A DNA stretch of 64,000 nt, taken from positions 40,763,112-40,827,111 of the forward strand of contig JAKSZU010000020.1 in NCBI GenBank assembly GCA_026018925.1, written 5' to 3'. The stretch is from Tupaia tana (lineage: Eukaryota > Chordata > Mammalia > Scandentia > Tupaiidae). Of this stretch, positions 34,337-45,089 are shown one piece after another; within the stretch, counting starts at the first letter, position 1; each line of letters starts with the position of its first letter. Below the pieces are notes generated by a model. It worked only from the letters and a program-made list of their open reading frames with translations. It was not told the DNA's origin and did no database searches. The position numbers were made by a program, and so were the translations under genes.

Positions 34337-34808
34337 TCTTTTTCTTTTTTTTTTTTTTTTTTTTTGAGAGATCTTTTGCTATAGGGTGCATGTGCTCGCC
34401 AAAGACACAGAGACAGACAGAGAGATAGAAGGCGAGATATCACCTCCCCCCAGGTGTGATAGCCACATTGCAATCCCTTCTCCATTCACCTCTCAGGATT
34501 TTGGGCATGCACACACATCCGCCCTTTATGAGTTTGTTTGTTTTTTAATTATTTTATTCAATTTCATTTATTCATTCGTTTATTTTAATTTGACCAGAGA
34601 GACATAAAGAGAGGAAAATGAGAAAGCAAGCCACCAGGTCCGGGATTCGAACCATGATCGACCATGTGGGAGTGTCTAGCGCCTTAACCACCAGGCCACT
34701 TGCTGGTCCCCTGCCCTTTATGAGTTTTAAGCTGCCAGGTCTGGGACTTGAACTGCGGTCGACTACGTGGGAGTGCAGCGATGTAACCATTACGCCATCT
34801 GCTGGTCC
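34337..34808 (-). mobile_element. tRNA SINE type A split by a type B insertion
   Basis: The type A element, reverse orientation, runs 34,337-34,535 and resumes 34,728-34,808, ending 'cgccatctgctggtccct'. The interruption is a complete type B with its own target-site duplication. Confidence 0.92.
34521..34727 (-). mobile_element. tRNA SINE type B nested inside type A
   Basis: Type B element about 34,536-34,712, reverse orientation: 'attttaatttgaccagagag', B-box complement 'gggattcgaaccatg', head complement ending in TGCTGGTCCCC. Flanked by perfect 15-bp copies of 'gccctttatgagttt' (34,521-34,535 and 34,713-34,727). Confidence 0.95.
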
Positions 34809-34959
34809 CTCAACGTGCACCCTCTAACTGGGATGATTAGCCCTGAGAACATCGAGTCTCCAGGTACTAAGCAGAGCTTGGGAGGCTGGTGGGTGTAATC
34901 ATGGTCGAAGCCCAGCCATGGGACACAGGGAGTCCCACAGCGGCTCCAGCCACAGATCA

Positions 34960-35150
34960 GCCCCAGGTCGGATCCCTTCTCGCTGCTCCCTGTGAGTCCT
35001 TTAGCAAGTGGCGCAGCCTCTCAAGCCTCAGTTTCCTCACTGTGTAACAGACATGCTGTAGTGTGCCTTTCGGGGACTGTCGTGATTATTAACATGATTA
35101 TACGTGTGGGTGCCCTTCCAGTATGTGCTTAATAAATATCTATTTACAGA
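34960..35150 (+). mobile_element. MIR SINE
   Basis: 'caagcctcagtttcctcact', 'gtcgtgattattaacatgat' and TATGTGCTTAATAAATATC, in MIR order. Confidence 0.85.
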
Positions 35151-35460
35151 CTGTGTCGCTACCTGGGGTTGGGGGAGGATGGGGCCCAGAGGGCAAATGA
35201 GGGCCCAGCTCCCCCGCGTCCCCACAGCTCGAAGGTTTACAGCAAAGAACTCTCTCCCACAGGAGCGGGGCAGCTAGAGCTCCGGAAGCGCAGGAATGCA
35301 CCTGTGAACGTGCTCACGTGTACCCGGTAGGACTCACCTGCCTGAGCCGGACTGACCCAGGACCCAAGTGAGCCAAATCTGAAGGCGGAGGGCAGCAGTG
35401 GCTCAGCTGCGAGAAGCCTAAGAAGAAGAAGAAGAAGTAAGGGAGCGGTTGGCGGAGGGA
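35151..35460. other. Single-copy DNA with short (AAG)n
   Basis: (AAG)6 at 35,420-35,437. Otherwise nothing recognised. Confidence 0.4.
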
Positions 35461-35464
35461 AGGG

Positions 35465-35742
35465 ATATTGGGTTGTTGGAAAAGTCATGGTGCTTTTTAT
35501 TTTTAGAATGATTTTATTTAACTTTTTTTCTTTTACTTTCCTCCCCCCTCTTCTTTCTTTCAATTTGATCAGAGAGGGACAGAGAGAGAGAGAGAAGGTG
35601 AGAAAGCAAGCCGCCAGGTCTGGGACTTGAACCGCAGTCAGCCATGCGGGAGTCCATCACCCTTAACCACCATGCCATGTGCCGGACCCCATGGCATGTT
35701 TCTGCAGAGGAAAAAAGTCATGACTTTTCTGACAACACAGTA
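35465..35742. mobile_element. Mariner-like MITE interrupted by a SINE
   Basis: Left end 'ttgggttgttggaaaagtca' and right end 'catgacttttctgacaacac' are inverted repeats matching at about 20 of 24 positions. TA lies at the outer edges. Once the type B SINE inside is removed, the element is about 85 bp, like the one at 7,067. Confidence 0.7.
35503..35692 (-). mobile_element. tRNA SINE type B inside the mariner MITE
   Basis: T-rich tail complement, 'caatttgatcagagagggac', B-box complement 'gggacttgaaccgcag', head complement ending 'ccatgtgccggacccc'. Confidence 0.85.
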
Positions 35743-35754
35743 TTTTCAGTGATT

Positions 35755-35880
35755 TGACGAGCACATAAGTAGTTACTTACTGCGTCCTTTCTTCGGGCTA
35801 AGCCTTAGAGCCACCATGGTGAACAAGACAGCCCTGGTCTCTGCACCCTCAAATCAGCCTAGTGGGGAACAATTACGGGG
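35755..35880 (-). mobile_element. L2 LINE 3' end, reverse orientation
   Basis: GAGCACATAAGTAGTTACTTACTGCG, 'catggtgaacaagacagccc' and TCAGCCTAGTGGGGAACAA follow L2 reverse-complement order. Confidence 0.65.
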
Positions 35881-36071
35881 GCCCTGGGCGTTCACTCGGA
35901 AGCCACAGGCTGGCTGGAATGGGGCAGAGAGGAATCGGAGAGCGCCTGTGCAGGAAGGCAGCATGCGATGACATCCGGCAAGAGGGCCGAAGCTGGGAGG
36001 TGGCCGAGGACACGGGCCGTGCCGTCTGCGGAACAAGAGCCCTGGTTCTGCCTCACACGGGCTCAGCCCAT

Positions 36072-36337
36072 CCTGGTGCCACCTCTTCTTTTTCCTATTT
36101 GCTACAGGGCACATGTGCTCTGCAGAAAGCCACAGAGAGACAGAGGGAAAGTGAGACAGCACCCGTGGAGGGAGGCCATGCTGCCATCCCTTCCCTTCAG
36201 TCCTCCCTAGGGACTCGGGGCATGTATGCCCAGCATGGTTTTCAAGCCACCAGGTTCAGGATTCGAACCACAGTCAGCCATGTGGAATCCAGCCCCCTTA
36301 ATCACCACGCCAGTGGCTGGCCCCTGGCACCACCTCT
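36072..36337 (-). mobile_element. tRNA SINE type C with target-site duplication
   Basis: Element about 36,088-36,322, reverse orientation: 'tttgctacagggcacatgtg', B-box complement 'ggattcgaaccacag', head complement GCCAGTGGCTGGCCCC. Flanked by CCTGGTGCCACCTCT and CCTGGCACCACCTCT. Confidence 0.88.
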
Positions 36338-36339
36338 GC

Positions 36340-38079
36340 CCAGCTACTTGTACTAGACGTGTTATTTAGCTTGTGGGGGTCTTTAGTCCCCTTCCTCTGT
36401 TAGATGAGACTGACTGTCCCCACTCCCGGTGTCACTGGTGACTGGTAAGGTAGGCGATACACAGAAAGCAGGCTTGTAGGTGTTCATGAACGGGAGCGCT
36501 GTTACCTGGAGCATGCATCATGGGGTGGATCTTGGAGACAGGTACTTGAGCCGGTGCAGGGCCACCCCAACATGGCTGAGCAGCTCTTCCGGGTCTGGGG
36601 AGGAGAGTCTGGATTGGAGTGGAGCAGGGGAGTCTGACTCCTGCCAAGTCACCTCCAGCACGAGGTTGCAGTTCTGCTTAGGAAGAAGCACTTGAGCTCA
36701 GGGTCTGGGTTTAATATTCTGCTTTTATTTTCTCCAGGACTGCGCTGGCCCTGGCCCCTGCCCCATGTAGGCCCCTGGGATAAAGGTCCTGGACTGAACG
36801 TGTAGCGTAGAACGAAATGGCTGCTCAGTGAACGTCTTTCCTTCTGCAGACAGGAGAAAACTCAGTACACACGTCACTTTTTCCACAAGTGGCAGTCCCA
36901 CTGTAATTACAGCAATGGGCTTACAGGACAGCCCAGAGAGGAACAAAGGAAACACCCCCACCAACTCCTTTGCCAGAAATGAACTGAAATTCTTAAAGAA
37001 GTTTTTGAGCCAAAATTCTCAGGGAGAAGTCCCAGAAGATGGACCATGAGGCAAGAAAATGTAGCCAAAAAGTAAACTATAAAATGATGAACCGGAGACT
37101 CATCCAACAAGCCTGCACCCAGCTATGTCTTAATGAGACCAACTCCAAAGGAACTTTCCTTTAATCTGGCATTTGAAACGAAAGGCTGCTAAGACCCCCC
37201 CACCTCGCCCACCCCACCCTCGTGTGTCGCCATGACTACCCAACTCCTTAGAACATGAAAGAACTACCTCAGCATTTTCTTCTCAAACAAAAGGAAATTA
37301 TTCCAGGTTTCTGGGCAGAGAACTCCAAGGAATGGGCCCATTACTGGAGAGCAGGGTCTTCGCAGTCACTAGTGATGAAATCTGAGCCTGCGAGGACCGC
37401 CTTCAGGAAAGCCTGCAGCGGAAACTGGGGGTGACAGGACCCAGCTCACCCGGCTCTCACAGCCTGGCCCCTGCTGTCATTGCTGGCTGCCTCCCCCAGC
37501 TGGACCTCATCTGTCCCTGCACATGCGAGGAGGGGCAGGGCCTCGGGAAGCGGGTCCCGGTGCAGTGGGTTCTGGGGCGCTGGCCCCACCGGCTTCTCCT
37601 GCTCTCTCGTCTGGGTTGGTCTTGGGGCAGCCGAGGTGAGGCTATCCTGGGGATGACCAGGAAGCCCCTCCAAAGCCCCATAGGAAGCCTGAGCTGCTGC
37701 CAAAGAGGGCCAGTCTAAGCCTTCTGAACCCCAAATGCAACGCGGAGGGGCAGCAGCCGGGCAGCCAGCCTGCTCCTTAGACACTCCGGCCCTGCCCAAG
37801 CTTCACGTGCAAAACCAGGGCATCGAGCTCGGCACCTCCCTTCCTGCATCCTCCCCAGCAATCATTCTTCACCTTCTGACAAGCAGCCCCGCCCTGCCCC
37901 ACACCACCATTCCTCTGGCCTAGGGGTAGTTCCAGCTTTGCCTGCTAGCCCAGGGTCTCTGTACACACCCTGCCCCAGCCTGCGCAAAGCCCTTCTCTGA
38001 GCTCATCCGAGGTTAAACGTGCCATCTGCTCCCTGCTGGTGCCTCACGGGAGGCACATTGGACCCTCGTTTGTCTTTGC
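36340..38079. other. Single-copy DNA
   Basis: About 1.7 kb, with no repeat or gene I can name. AT-richer 36,830-37,180 is a possible old retroposon or conserved element. Confidence 0.35.
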
Positions 38080-38240
38080 CGACTCAGCCATTCCCTGGGA
38101 CTGAGCTCAGACATCACCTCCTCTGGGAAGTCCTCCCTCCTCCCCCAGTCTGACTTAGCTGCCCTTCTCTTTGTCTCCCACAGTTCTGTCACAGCTCTTT
38201 TCACAGCATTGCAAAAGATGGTCACCTTCCCAAAGCCAAG
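38080..38240 (+). mobile_element. L2 LINE remnant
   Basis: 'cctctgggaagtcctccctc' then CAGTCTGACTTAGCTGCCC and TCTCCCACAGTTCTGTCACAGC resemble an L2 3' region. Confidence 0.6.
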
Positions 38241-39115
38241 GGCCCTGGGGGGGCGGGGTCCCTGGGCTGCTGCTCATCCCTGCACCCCAGTTATCTGGCA
38301 GGAAGCGTTTGCCCAGTGAAGGGAAGAAGCAGCAGCAGGTCAGAGTGAGACCCCGCGCAGGCCCCACAGAAACAGCGCAGCATCCCTTTGTGGGTGTCTC
38401 CTATAGGTGCTGGTGGCCCTCAGACCAGAGCGCTGGGAGTCATTCCGACCAGAGGGCCAGAGGAAAGGGTAGCTAAAGAACACCCCCACCGAGGCCTGGG
38501 CACCGCAGGCGTGGAGGAATGTGCTGGCCCCTATTTCAATAGCTGCTTCCCGAGGAGAAGGAGCGGCCAGGCGCTTTGACCCCAGGGACCATGCTTGACC
38601 CTCCTTGAGCTGAGAGCCTTGTGACCCTCGGCACCCTCTCCTGGGACACTCTCATCCCTGTCTGAAATAAACCACTTTCAGTCCAGGGGCTCTTCCAAGG
38701 ACCCCGCACTGCCCTGCCCGACGCACGACCACATCTTCCTTGTTCGCTCGACAAAGCTGTGGTCTGCTCTATGCTACGCGCTCCCCTTGGACTTAGGCCA
38801 TCGGAGTTCTATCTAAAATGGAAGGATTTGGCCTTCAAGTCTGAGTGTTCAATAGGCCCTGTAAGAAATCTGGCCAGGCCATAGGATGGGCTTCCAGGTA
38901 GAAGGGCCCTGGGTCTCTGGACGAATGCCAGGAGACCACACAGGAGGTGTGTGAAAGGCACAGCAGTGAGCCAGGACAGCAAGAGGGCGCCAGCCCTCTC
39001 CTGCATATGTGACCTTGGGCGACCGGCCGCATGCCCCCGTGCCTTGGGTTCTTCCTGTGGGAGGTGGCTCTCATAATGGGACCTCGCTCATGGAGTCGTG
39101 GCGGAACCGAGATGA
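38241..39115. other. Single-copy DNA
   Basis: No feature recognised. Confidence 0.35.
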
Positions 39116-39134
39116 GACAGGCCAGCTCTGCGAT

Positions 39135-39352
39135 CTGGCGCTAGGGCAGCTGGATCTCACATGGCCGTCCACAGTTTGACTCCCAGGCCTGGAGGCTTGA
39201 GAAACACAGTGGGCACAGAGTGAGAGGGAGGCGTGGACCAGAGGAGGCTGCAATGCGATATTCCCCACGGGGAGCATGTCTCCTCTGCCTCCTTCTGTCT
39301 CTCTGTCTCTGTCTCTCTCTCTCAAGCATATGTGCCCTCTATCAGAAGAGAC
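39135..39352 (+). mobile_element. tRNA SINE type C, 5' truncated
   Basis: 'ctggatctcacatggccgtc', B-box region 'agtttgactcccaggcc', CT-rich body and 'gtgccctctatcagaag' end. Confidence 0.75.
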
Positions 39353-39718
39353 AAATGTCCTCTGGAGGTTGCTTAGGGAAGTGGATCCTAACCCTGCCGG
39401 CCCAGTGCTCCCTTTTCATACAGAACATTTTCTAAGACCACTGTTACTATTCTGAGATGAAATTTATACATTATATAACCCACATACACATATTCTTTTG
39501 AAAAATCAATGTACTGACCTAACCATAGATAAAGAACTAAGAGGAAAATAATTTAGAATAAAATTACATGTATTGTAATCTACAAATGCCTGAGCATCAC
39601 TGTGCAGGCCTAGAAGAGGTGATGACCAGTAAGATGAGTGCACACACTTAAGATCAGTAAGTCTGAATTTAAGAGAAATAAAATAATATTCAGTGGAACA
39701 TTACAGGTACTTCTTTTC
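39353..39718. other. AT-rich DNA
   Basis: Possibly an old LINE tail, not identified. No gene. Confidence 0.3.
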
Positions 39719-39832
39719 GTGAGCATACTTCAGAAAGTCTATAGAAAAATGGAATGATAGTACAAGCTTGAGTGCAAAATAAATAGAAATCGATGCATAG
39801 TTTTTTTGTAGTTGTAATTTCCACGAACTTTA
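39719..39832 (-). mobile_element. Short inverted-repeat DNA element (MITE copy 2)
   Basis: Its reverse complement aligns along its length with 53,534-53,915 minus the SINE there. Shared words include 'aactatgcatcgattt' against 'aactacgcatagattt'. The ends 'atacttcagaaagtctatag' and 'tttccacgaacttt' are imperfect inverted repeats. Confidence 0.65.
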
Positions 39833-39904
39833 AAAAAACATTTATTGTAATTTATGATGTACATATGTTATACATCTTTGTAGAGTATAAAATGGCCTTT
39901 TTTT

Positions 39905-40176
39905 CTTTTTCTTTTCTTTTAGAGAGAGATTTTTTTTTCTATAGGGCAAGTGTACTTGGCAGAGAGACAAAGAGAGACAGAGAGACAGAAAGTGAGACAT
40001 CACCCTTGGGGGGATAGCCATGCCACAATCCCTTCTCCTCCATTCTCCTTCTGGGATCTTAGACACGCATGCAGATGTGTCTGGTGTGAGTTGTAAGCTG
40101 CCAAGTCTGGGACTCACATCGTGGTCGACTACATGGGAGTCTAGCGCCTTAACCACTATGCCACCTGCCGGCCCCA
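39905..40176 (-). mobile_element. tRNA SINE type A, reverse orientation
   Basis: 'tttctatagggcaagtgtac', 'aatcccttctcctccattct', head complement 'ccactatgccacctgccggc' then CCCC. Confidence 0.9.
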
Positions 40177-40194
40177 AGATCACTAATTTTTTAA

Positions 40195-40440
40195 TGATGG
40201 AGTGTGTGAGTACACATGCACGTGCGTGGGCATGCGTGGAGGGGCAGAGAAAGAGAAGCACCTTTGACAGGGTCTCGTCAATGGTGATTCCCTTTCCCTA
40301 GCCACCTGGCTCCTTAGGATCCTAGGCACCCACATAGGCCTGGTGTGTTCTCAAACTGACCTGGGGATCTGTGCCCATGGTTGGCCATTGGCTTCCAGCT
40401 TTGCTGTGCACTTTGGTTAGGACCGCAGCGCTTGGGCTAA
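40195..40440 (-). mobile_element. tRNA/7SL composite retroposon, left unit (diverged)
   Basis: Read in reverse, a segment around 40,300-40,345 (CTAGCCACCTGGCTCC...GGCACCCACATAGG on the plus strand) resembles the Alu/7SL stem phrase, preceded by a tRNA-like head at 40,350-40,430. It is contiguous with the next unit. Confidence 0.5.
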
Positions 40441-40622
40441 GACAGGTGTTTTTGATGGGCTCTCACCATGCTGTGTTCCTTCCTGCCCCAGCCTCCCAGA
40501 TAGCTAGGCCCACAGGCACCTGCCACTGCTTAGGTTAGACTGGGGCCTGAACCTGGGTCTCCCAGGCAGAGTTGGCCGTTACTCAGTGACACCCTCTAGC
40601 TTGTGCCACTGAGGTTGGGCCA
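40441..40622 (-). mobile_element. tRNA/7SL composite retroposon, right unit
   Basis: On the minus strand the tRNA-like head (40,622 down to about 40,535, with 'acccaggttcaggcccc' as B box) runs into 'ggcaggtgcctgtgggccta' then GCTATCTGGGAGGCTGGGGCAG. That is the 7SL/Alu sequence around CCTGTAGTCCCAGCTACTCGGGAGGCTGAG with few differences. Such fusions are known in tree shrews and some strepsirrhines. Confidence 0.7.
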
Positions 40623-40624
40623 TA

Positions 40625-40800
40625 TACTATAGTCTTATAATAAAGTAGACTAAAGAAAAGAAAATGTTAATTAAAAATTATAAAAGATAATACATTTACC
40701 ATACTGTACAATATTTGCCAATATATTTATTGAAAAGAAATCTGCATATAAATGGACCCACATAGTTCAAACTCGTGTTACTCAAGGATCAGTTGTATTT
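40625..40800 (-). mobile_element. Tigger-like DNA transposon end
   Basis: Reverse complement begins near CAACTGATCCTTGAGTAACACG and continues 'gtttgaactatgtgggtcca', 'atatgcagatttcttttcaa' and 'taaatatattgg', a pogo/Tigger-type terminal region. Its exact subfamily is uncertain. Confidence 0.55.
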
Positions 40801-40851
40801 TCACACAGATGATGATGTTTTGACAACTCAGATACAATGAGCATTCGGTGT

Positions 40852-41173
40852 TAGGATTATGGTTTTCTTTTTGTTGTTGTTGTTTTGTTTTTGTTGAAGG
40901 TTTGTTTTTTTTTTTTTTTTTTTTTTGCTATAGGGCATGTGCGCTCGCCAGAAAGACAGAGAGAGACAGAAAGCGAGAAATCACTCCCCAAGGAGGATGG
41001 CCACGCCGCAGTCCCTTCTCCTCCATTCTCCTCTCGGGTTCTTGGGCACGCACGCACATGTGCTCGGCATGAGTTTAAGCCACTGGGTCTGGGACTTGAA
41101 CCGCAGTCAGCTACATGGGAGTTCAGGGACATAGCCATTAAGCTAACTGCTGGTCCTAGGATTATGGTTTTCT
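40852..41173 (-). mobile_element. tRNA SINE type A with perfect target-site duplication
   Basis: Element about 40,869-41,156, reverse orientation, with a long T-run, 'tttgctatagggcatgtgcg' and head complement 'ccattaagctaactgctggt'. The 17-bp 'taggattatggttttct' occurs at 40,852-40,868 and again at 41,157-41,173. Confidence 0.95.
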
Positions 41174-41771
41174 CAAATGGTGAACAACTCCTGGTAATAA
41201 TAAATTACAGTATTATTTCAATTTATATGATAGCAGCATTCATGAAAATGTCAAGTATAATTGAAAAAAATACTTTGAGTTTATATGCAAAATGGAAATA
41301 GGTTCTAAGCTTAGATCAATATGAAGAGATTTTTCTACCCACATGAATAGCTGGTGGGGCATTCTAATGTCACGTGACATGCAGGACACATCTTCATTGT
41401 ACAATGCTGGCCCAATCATGGCCAGAAGTTTGACTGTCCTCCACCCAAGTAGTGTCCCCAGTTAACAAATCCGCCATGTTTCCCAACTGCCTGTAGGGGG
41501 CAGCACTGCCTACATTGAAGATCGCCGGGCCGGAGTTCACGGGCTGTTCCAATAGGTTGTATACTAAGGAATGTCGGACGGGAGTGACATAACCTCCAGG
41601 AATGCAGCATTAGGCAGCCCTATCCCACACCACGCTGGGACCCCACGGCGCTGTTCTGCTACATTTTTGTTTGGTTGGGACCACAGGACAGGGCCATTCT
41701 CCAATGGCTGGGGGTAAAGACTCTCTTGAGGGCGAAGAAAAAAACGGCACCAATTAGATTAGATTCCAGGT
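41174..41771. other. Single-copy DNA
   Basis: No repeat or gene recognised. Confidence 0.35.
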
Positions 41772-42054
41772 AAAGAAAGCATCTCTAGGGACCAGCGGTT
41801 AGCATAATGGCTATGTCCCTGAACTCCCTTGTAGTCGACCATGGTTCGAGTCTCTAACCCGGTGGCTTAAACTCACGCCGGGCACGTGTGCATGCATGCC
41901 CAAGATCCCGAGAGGAGAATGGAGGAGAAGGGATTGCGGTGTGGCCATCCCCCCTGGGGTGTGATTTCTCTGTCTCTCTGGAGATTGCACGCGCCCTATA
42001 ACGAAAAACCTCTCAAAAAAAAGAAAAGAAAAAGAAAAGAAAGCGGCTCTATAA
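41772..42054 (+). mobile_element. tRNA SINE type A with target-site duplication
   Basis: Element 41,788-42,034: A box 'ttagcataatggctatgtcc', B box 'ggttcgagtctctaaccc', ends 'cctataacgaaaaacctctc'. Flanked by AAAGAAAGCATCTCTA and AAAGAAAGCGGCTCTA. Confidence 0.92.
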
Positions 42055-42059
42055 CCTGA

Positions 42060-42790
42060 GTGACTCTTGTATTTTACTTCCCTTGGACAATGGTTGGGAC
42101 CTCCCTGGAAAGACTATCAACAACACTCTTTGCAAATTACTCTTGGTTTGCTGCTCTGTCATGAATCAACACGACAAAGTATTTCACAATGTTGTGACAT
42201 ATTACTGCTTGATTGAATGGGTCTAAAGAAAAACCTTCATCCTTAGTGGATACAAACAGCACTTTGGCAAGACCAGCGGAGGCGTTTGGTGCGGTAGCCA
42301 GTCAGTGTGTCCTCACCCTCTTCCTTCTCACAGGCAGCCTTGAGCATCAGCAAAACCTGTCTTCAATTGAAGGTCTTACTCCTCACCAACAGGAGCAAGG
42401 GCCAAGGGAGAATGGGGACAGACACTCAAGAAAAGTAGAAATAAAAACTAAAGTTATTTTCTCAAGGTTTGTTTCTCCTCATCTCTCGCTCGCCTCAGGA
42501 GGTCAAGTCATGGTGGTCCCAGAAAGCCTCTAATGGCAGAGGAACTGCACTGGGAGGGGGACAGGGATGGCTCTGTCTTTGGAAAAGAAGCTGACGTCAT
42601 CTCCAAATGCCCAGAGCAGCGTGCCCTTACAGAGACCTGCGTGTAGAAGCTGCTCTTAGCAAGTACGGCAGCACCCGACCATGCTGGCCCCTCCGCCACC
42701 TGGCCTTCTGCTCACAGAGTGACCTCCCCAGCCGGGGGCACACGGTGGGGAAGACCTGTCAGCAGTGAGAGCAGATCTCACAGAGCCAGA
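42060..42790. other. Single-copy DNA
   Basis: No feature recognised. Confidence 0.35.
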
Positions 42791-42794
42791 ACGT

Positions 42795-42965
42795 TCTCGG
42801 ACCTGCATGTACATCAGAATCACCCGCAGAGTTTTTAAACACATCCATGCCTGGGCCCCACCGCCCGAGATTCTGATTTAATTGGTCTGGGGTAGGACCC
42901 AGGCATGGGTAGGCTTTGAAAGCTCCCCGGGTGATTCTAACATGCAGCCAGAGTTGACAACCACT
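42795..42965. mobile_element. MER5A-type hAT-Charlie element
   Basis: 'acatcagaatcacccgcaga', CTGGGCCCCACCGCCCGAGATTCTGATTTAATTGG, 'gggtgattctaacatgcagc' and 'gttgacaaccact' follow the MER5A order. Non-autonomous DNA transposon, ancient in mammals. Confidence 0.85.
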
Positions 42966-43344
42966 ACGCTCTACAATAGGAGAGGCCCTCGGGCTCTCAC
43001 TCAGATCCCAGTTACTCGTAATTTATATATACTTCTAACAGTCCGGTTGTCTGGTTTTCGAGCTGGTGTAAGATTAAAAGCAGCGCATGTAGAAGAGGAG
43101 AGAAAGGCTGCTAATGAAAAGACACTAAAAGCAGCAAGACATAACAAATGAGAGTCTGATCGCAAGGGTAAAGATAGAAAATCTATAAAAAGCAAACACA
43201 GAGCTCACCCTCTCCCCGCGCCTCATGGCGTCTGTACAGTAAGGGTCTGAGGGGCCCACTTGGCAGGAAGGAGGGAGTGTGAGGCTGCGGCCTGATACGT
43301 GTTGTCCAGGGTGGGTGCAGCACGTGTCAACGGTTGCTACAAAC

Positions 43345-43500
43345 ATTACTTCTTTGAACGTTCATCACAGCCCTATGAGATGAGTATAATTTGCCCATTT
43401 TCCAGACGAGGAAACCAAGACCCACAGAGGACCATTGGCTGGCTCAAAGTTGCACCGGCAGCAGCTGCACAGCTGGGGTTGCACGTCGAGTGCTGGTCAG
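43345..43500 (-). mobile_element. MIR SINE, reverse orientation
   Basis: 'catcacagccctatgagatg', 'cccattttccagacgaggaa' and GGCTCAAAGTTGCACCGGCAGC. Confidence 0.85.
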
Positions 43501-43528
43501 TTTTACTCAAAAGCTGTCAATTTGATTC

Positions 43529-43663
43529 AAAAGCTCTCATATGTTCTCTGGATGTAAAATCTCATTTTGTATGCTGTAATGATGTACAGTGAATGAATGC
43601 AAATAAATAAATTTAAATAAAATTAATAATAATAATAATAATAATAAAAAGCTCTCATATGTT
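43529..43663 (+). mobile_element. 101-bp retroposon-like insertion with perfect 17-bp duplication
   Basis: Insert 43,546-43,646 ends in AAATAAATAAATTTAAATAAAATTAATAATAAT-type A-rich sequence and is flanked on both sides by 'aaaagctctcatatgtt'. The non-tail part (about 43,546-43,595) is not a recognised repeat. Structure indicates L1-style target-primed integration of a short RNA. Confidence 0.85.
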
Positions 43664-43809
43664 TGAAATGGCCACATTTGTTCATTTAGCATGGTAACAG
43701 ATATGTCTAAGGGTGACCTCTGGTCCAGAACTGGATTATCCTCAGTATCCAGCTATTCAAGATGTTCACTTTAGAAATAGTTGCATGTGCGTGCACATGC
43801 ACACACACA

Positions 43810-44063
43810 CAATTTTTTTTTTTTTTTAGGTTTTTGTCATAGAGTATGTGTCCTCTCTAGAGAGAGCCAGAGAGAGGAAAAGTGAGAAATCAGCCCTCAG
43901 AAGGGATGGCCTGAGCGACCCCTTCTCTTCCATTCTCACCTTGGGATTTGGGGCACACGTGCACATACACCTGGCATGATTTTCAAGCCACAAGGTCTGG
44001 GATTTGAACTGTGGTCAGCCATGTGAGTCTAGCGCCTTAGCCCCATGGCACCTACTGGCCACC
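43810..44063 (-). mobile_element. tRNA SINE type C, reverse orientation
   Basis: T-run tail complement, 'ttttgtcatagagtatgtgt', B-box complement 'gggatttgaactgtg', head complement 'ggcacctactggcc'. Confidence 0.85.
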
Positions 44064-44088
44064 CTCCCAACACACACACACATGTACA

Positions 44089-44331
44089 TTTTTTTTTTTA
44101 AGAGAGTTTGCTATATGGCGCATGCGCTTGCCAGAGAAAGAGAAACAGAAGGCGAGAAGTCACCCCCCAGGGGGATGGCCACCCCGCAATCCCTTCTCCT
44201 CCATTCTCCTCTTGGGATTTTGAGTATGGACACACAGGCGCCTGGTGTGAGTTTTAAGCTGCTGGCTCTGGGCCTCAAACTGTGGTCAACTGTGGAAGTC
44301 CAGCGACGTAACTGTTAGGCCATCTCCTGAT
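44089..44331 (-). mobile_element. tRNA SINE type A, reverse orientation
   Basis: 'tttgctatatggcgcatgcg', 'cccttctcctccattctcct', head complement 'gttaggccatctcctgatcc'. A CACACACATG-like stretch lies on both sides and may be the target site. Confidence 0.85.
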
Positions 44332-44439
44332 CCTCACACACATGCTTTTCAATAGTGATGAAAGAATGGCGATCCATTTGGGAAATAAATAAATAAATAA
44401 TACACGTTATTTCCCAGCTTACCCCATTCATCGGAATGA

Positions 44440-45060
44440 ATACCAGATGGAAAAAGATGGAAATGAAACCATAAAGGTACTAGAAGAAAATATAAGTGAA
44501 TATTTTATAATCTTAGGATGGGGAAGGACTTTCTAAACATGTCAACAAAAGCAGAAACCATAGAGGAAAAGATTGATAGATTTGACTACATAAAAAATTA
44601 AAAACTTCTGTACATCAAAAACCACTATAAATTGAAAAAATATTCAACCTCTAGCATTCAAAGAAAGGAAAATTAAAACAGCAATGAGAGGCCTTTTTTT
44701 ATTTTTGCTGATCCGATTGGCAATGATTAAAAAGAATGATAATACTGAGAGCTGGCACGGGCTGGGAAAATCAGCACTCATACACTGTTGGAGGGAGTGT
44801 AAATTGGTACAGTCTTTCTGGAAGGCATTTCGGCAATATGTAGAAAAGGGCCTAAGAAAGCACATACCTTCAACCCAGCAATTCCATGTATGAGAATTTA
44901 TCCGAAGGACAGAGTTGGCCCACCACACACACACATGCATGTGTAAATCGTGTACAAGGATTTTATTCACTGAGGCTCTCTTGGAATCAGAACAATTGGA
45001 AACAACCTCGATGTTAAAAAAAAAATGAATTAGTCAAATGAATGTGCTGTATACATAAAA
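44440..45060 (+). mobile_element. Old L1 fragment (ORF2 3' end and 3' UTR)
   Basis: 'aaaccataaaggtactagaa', 'gatttgactacataaaaaat' and, further on, TCAGCACTCATACACTGTTGGAGGGAGTGTAAATTGGTACAG and 'cccagcaattccatgtatga' match the end of mammalian L1 ORF2 in order. Many indels, no intact frame. Confidence 0.85.
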
Positions 45061-45089
45061 AGTAATACTAGTAGCTATCCAATATGAGT

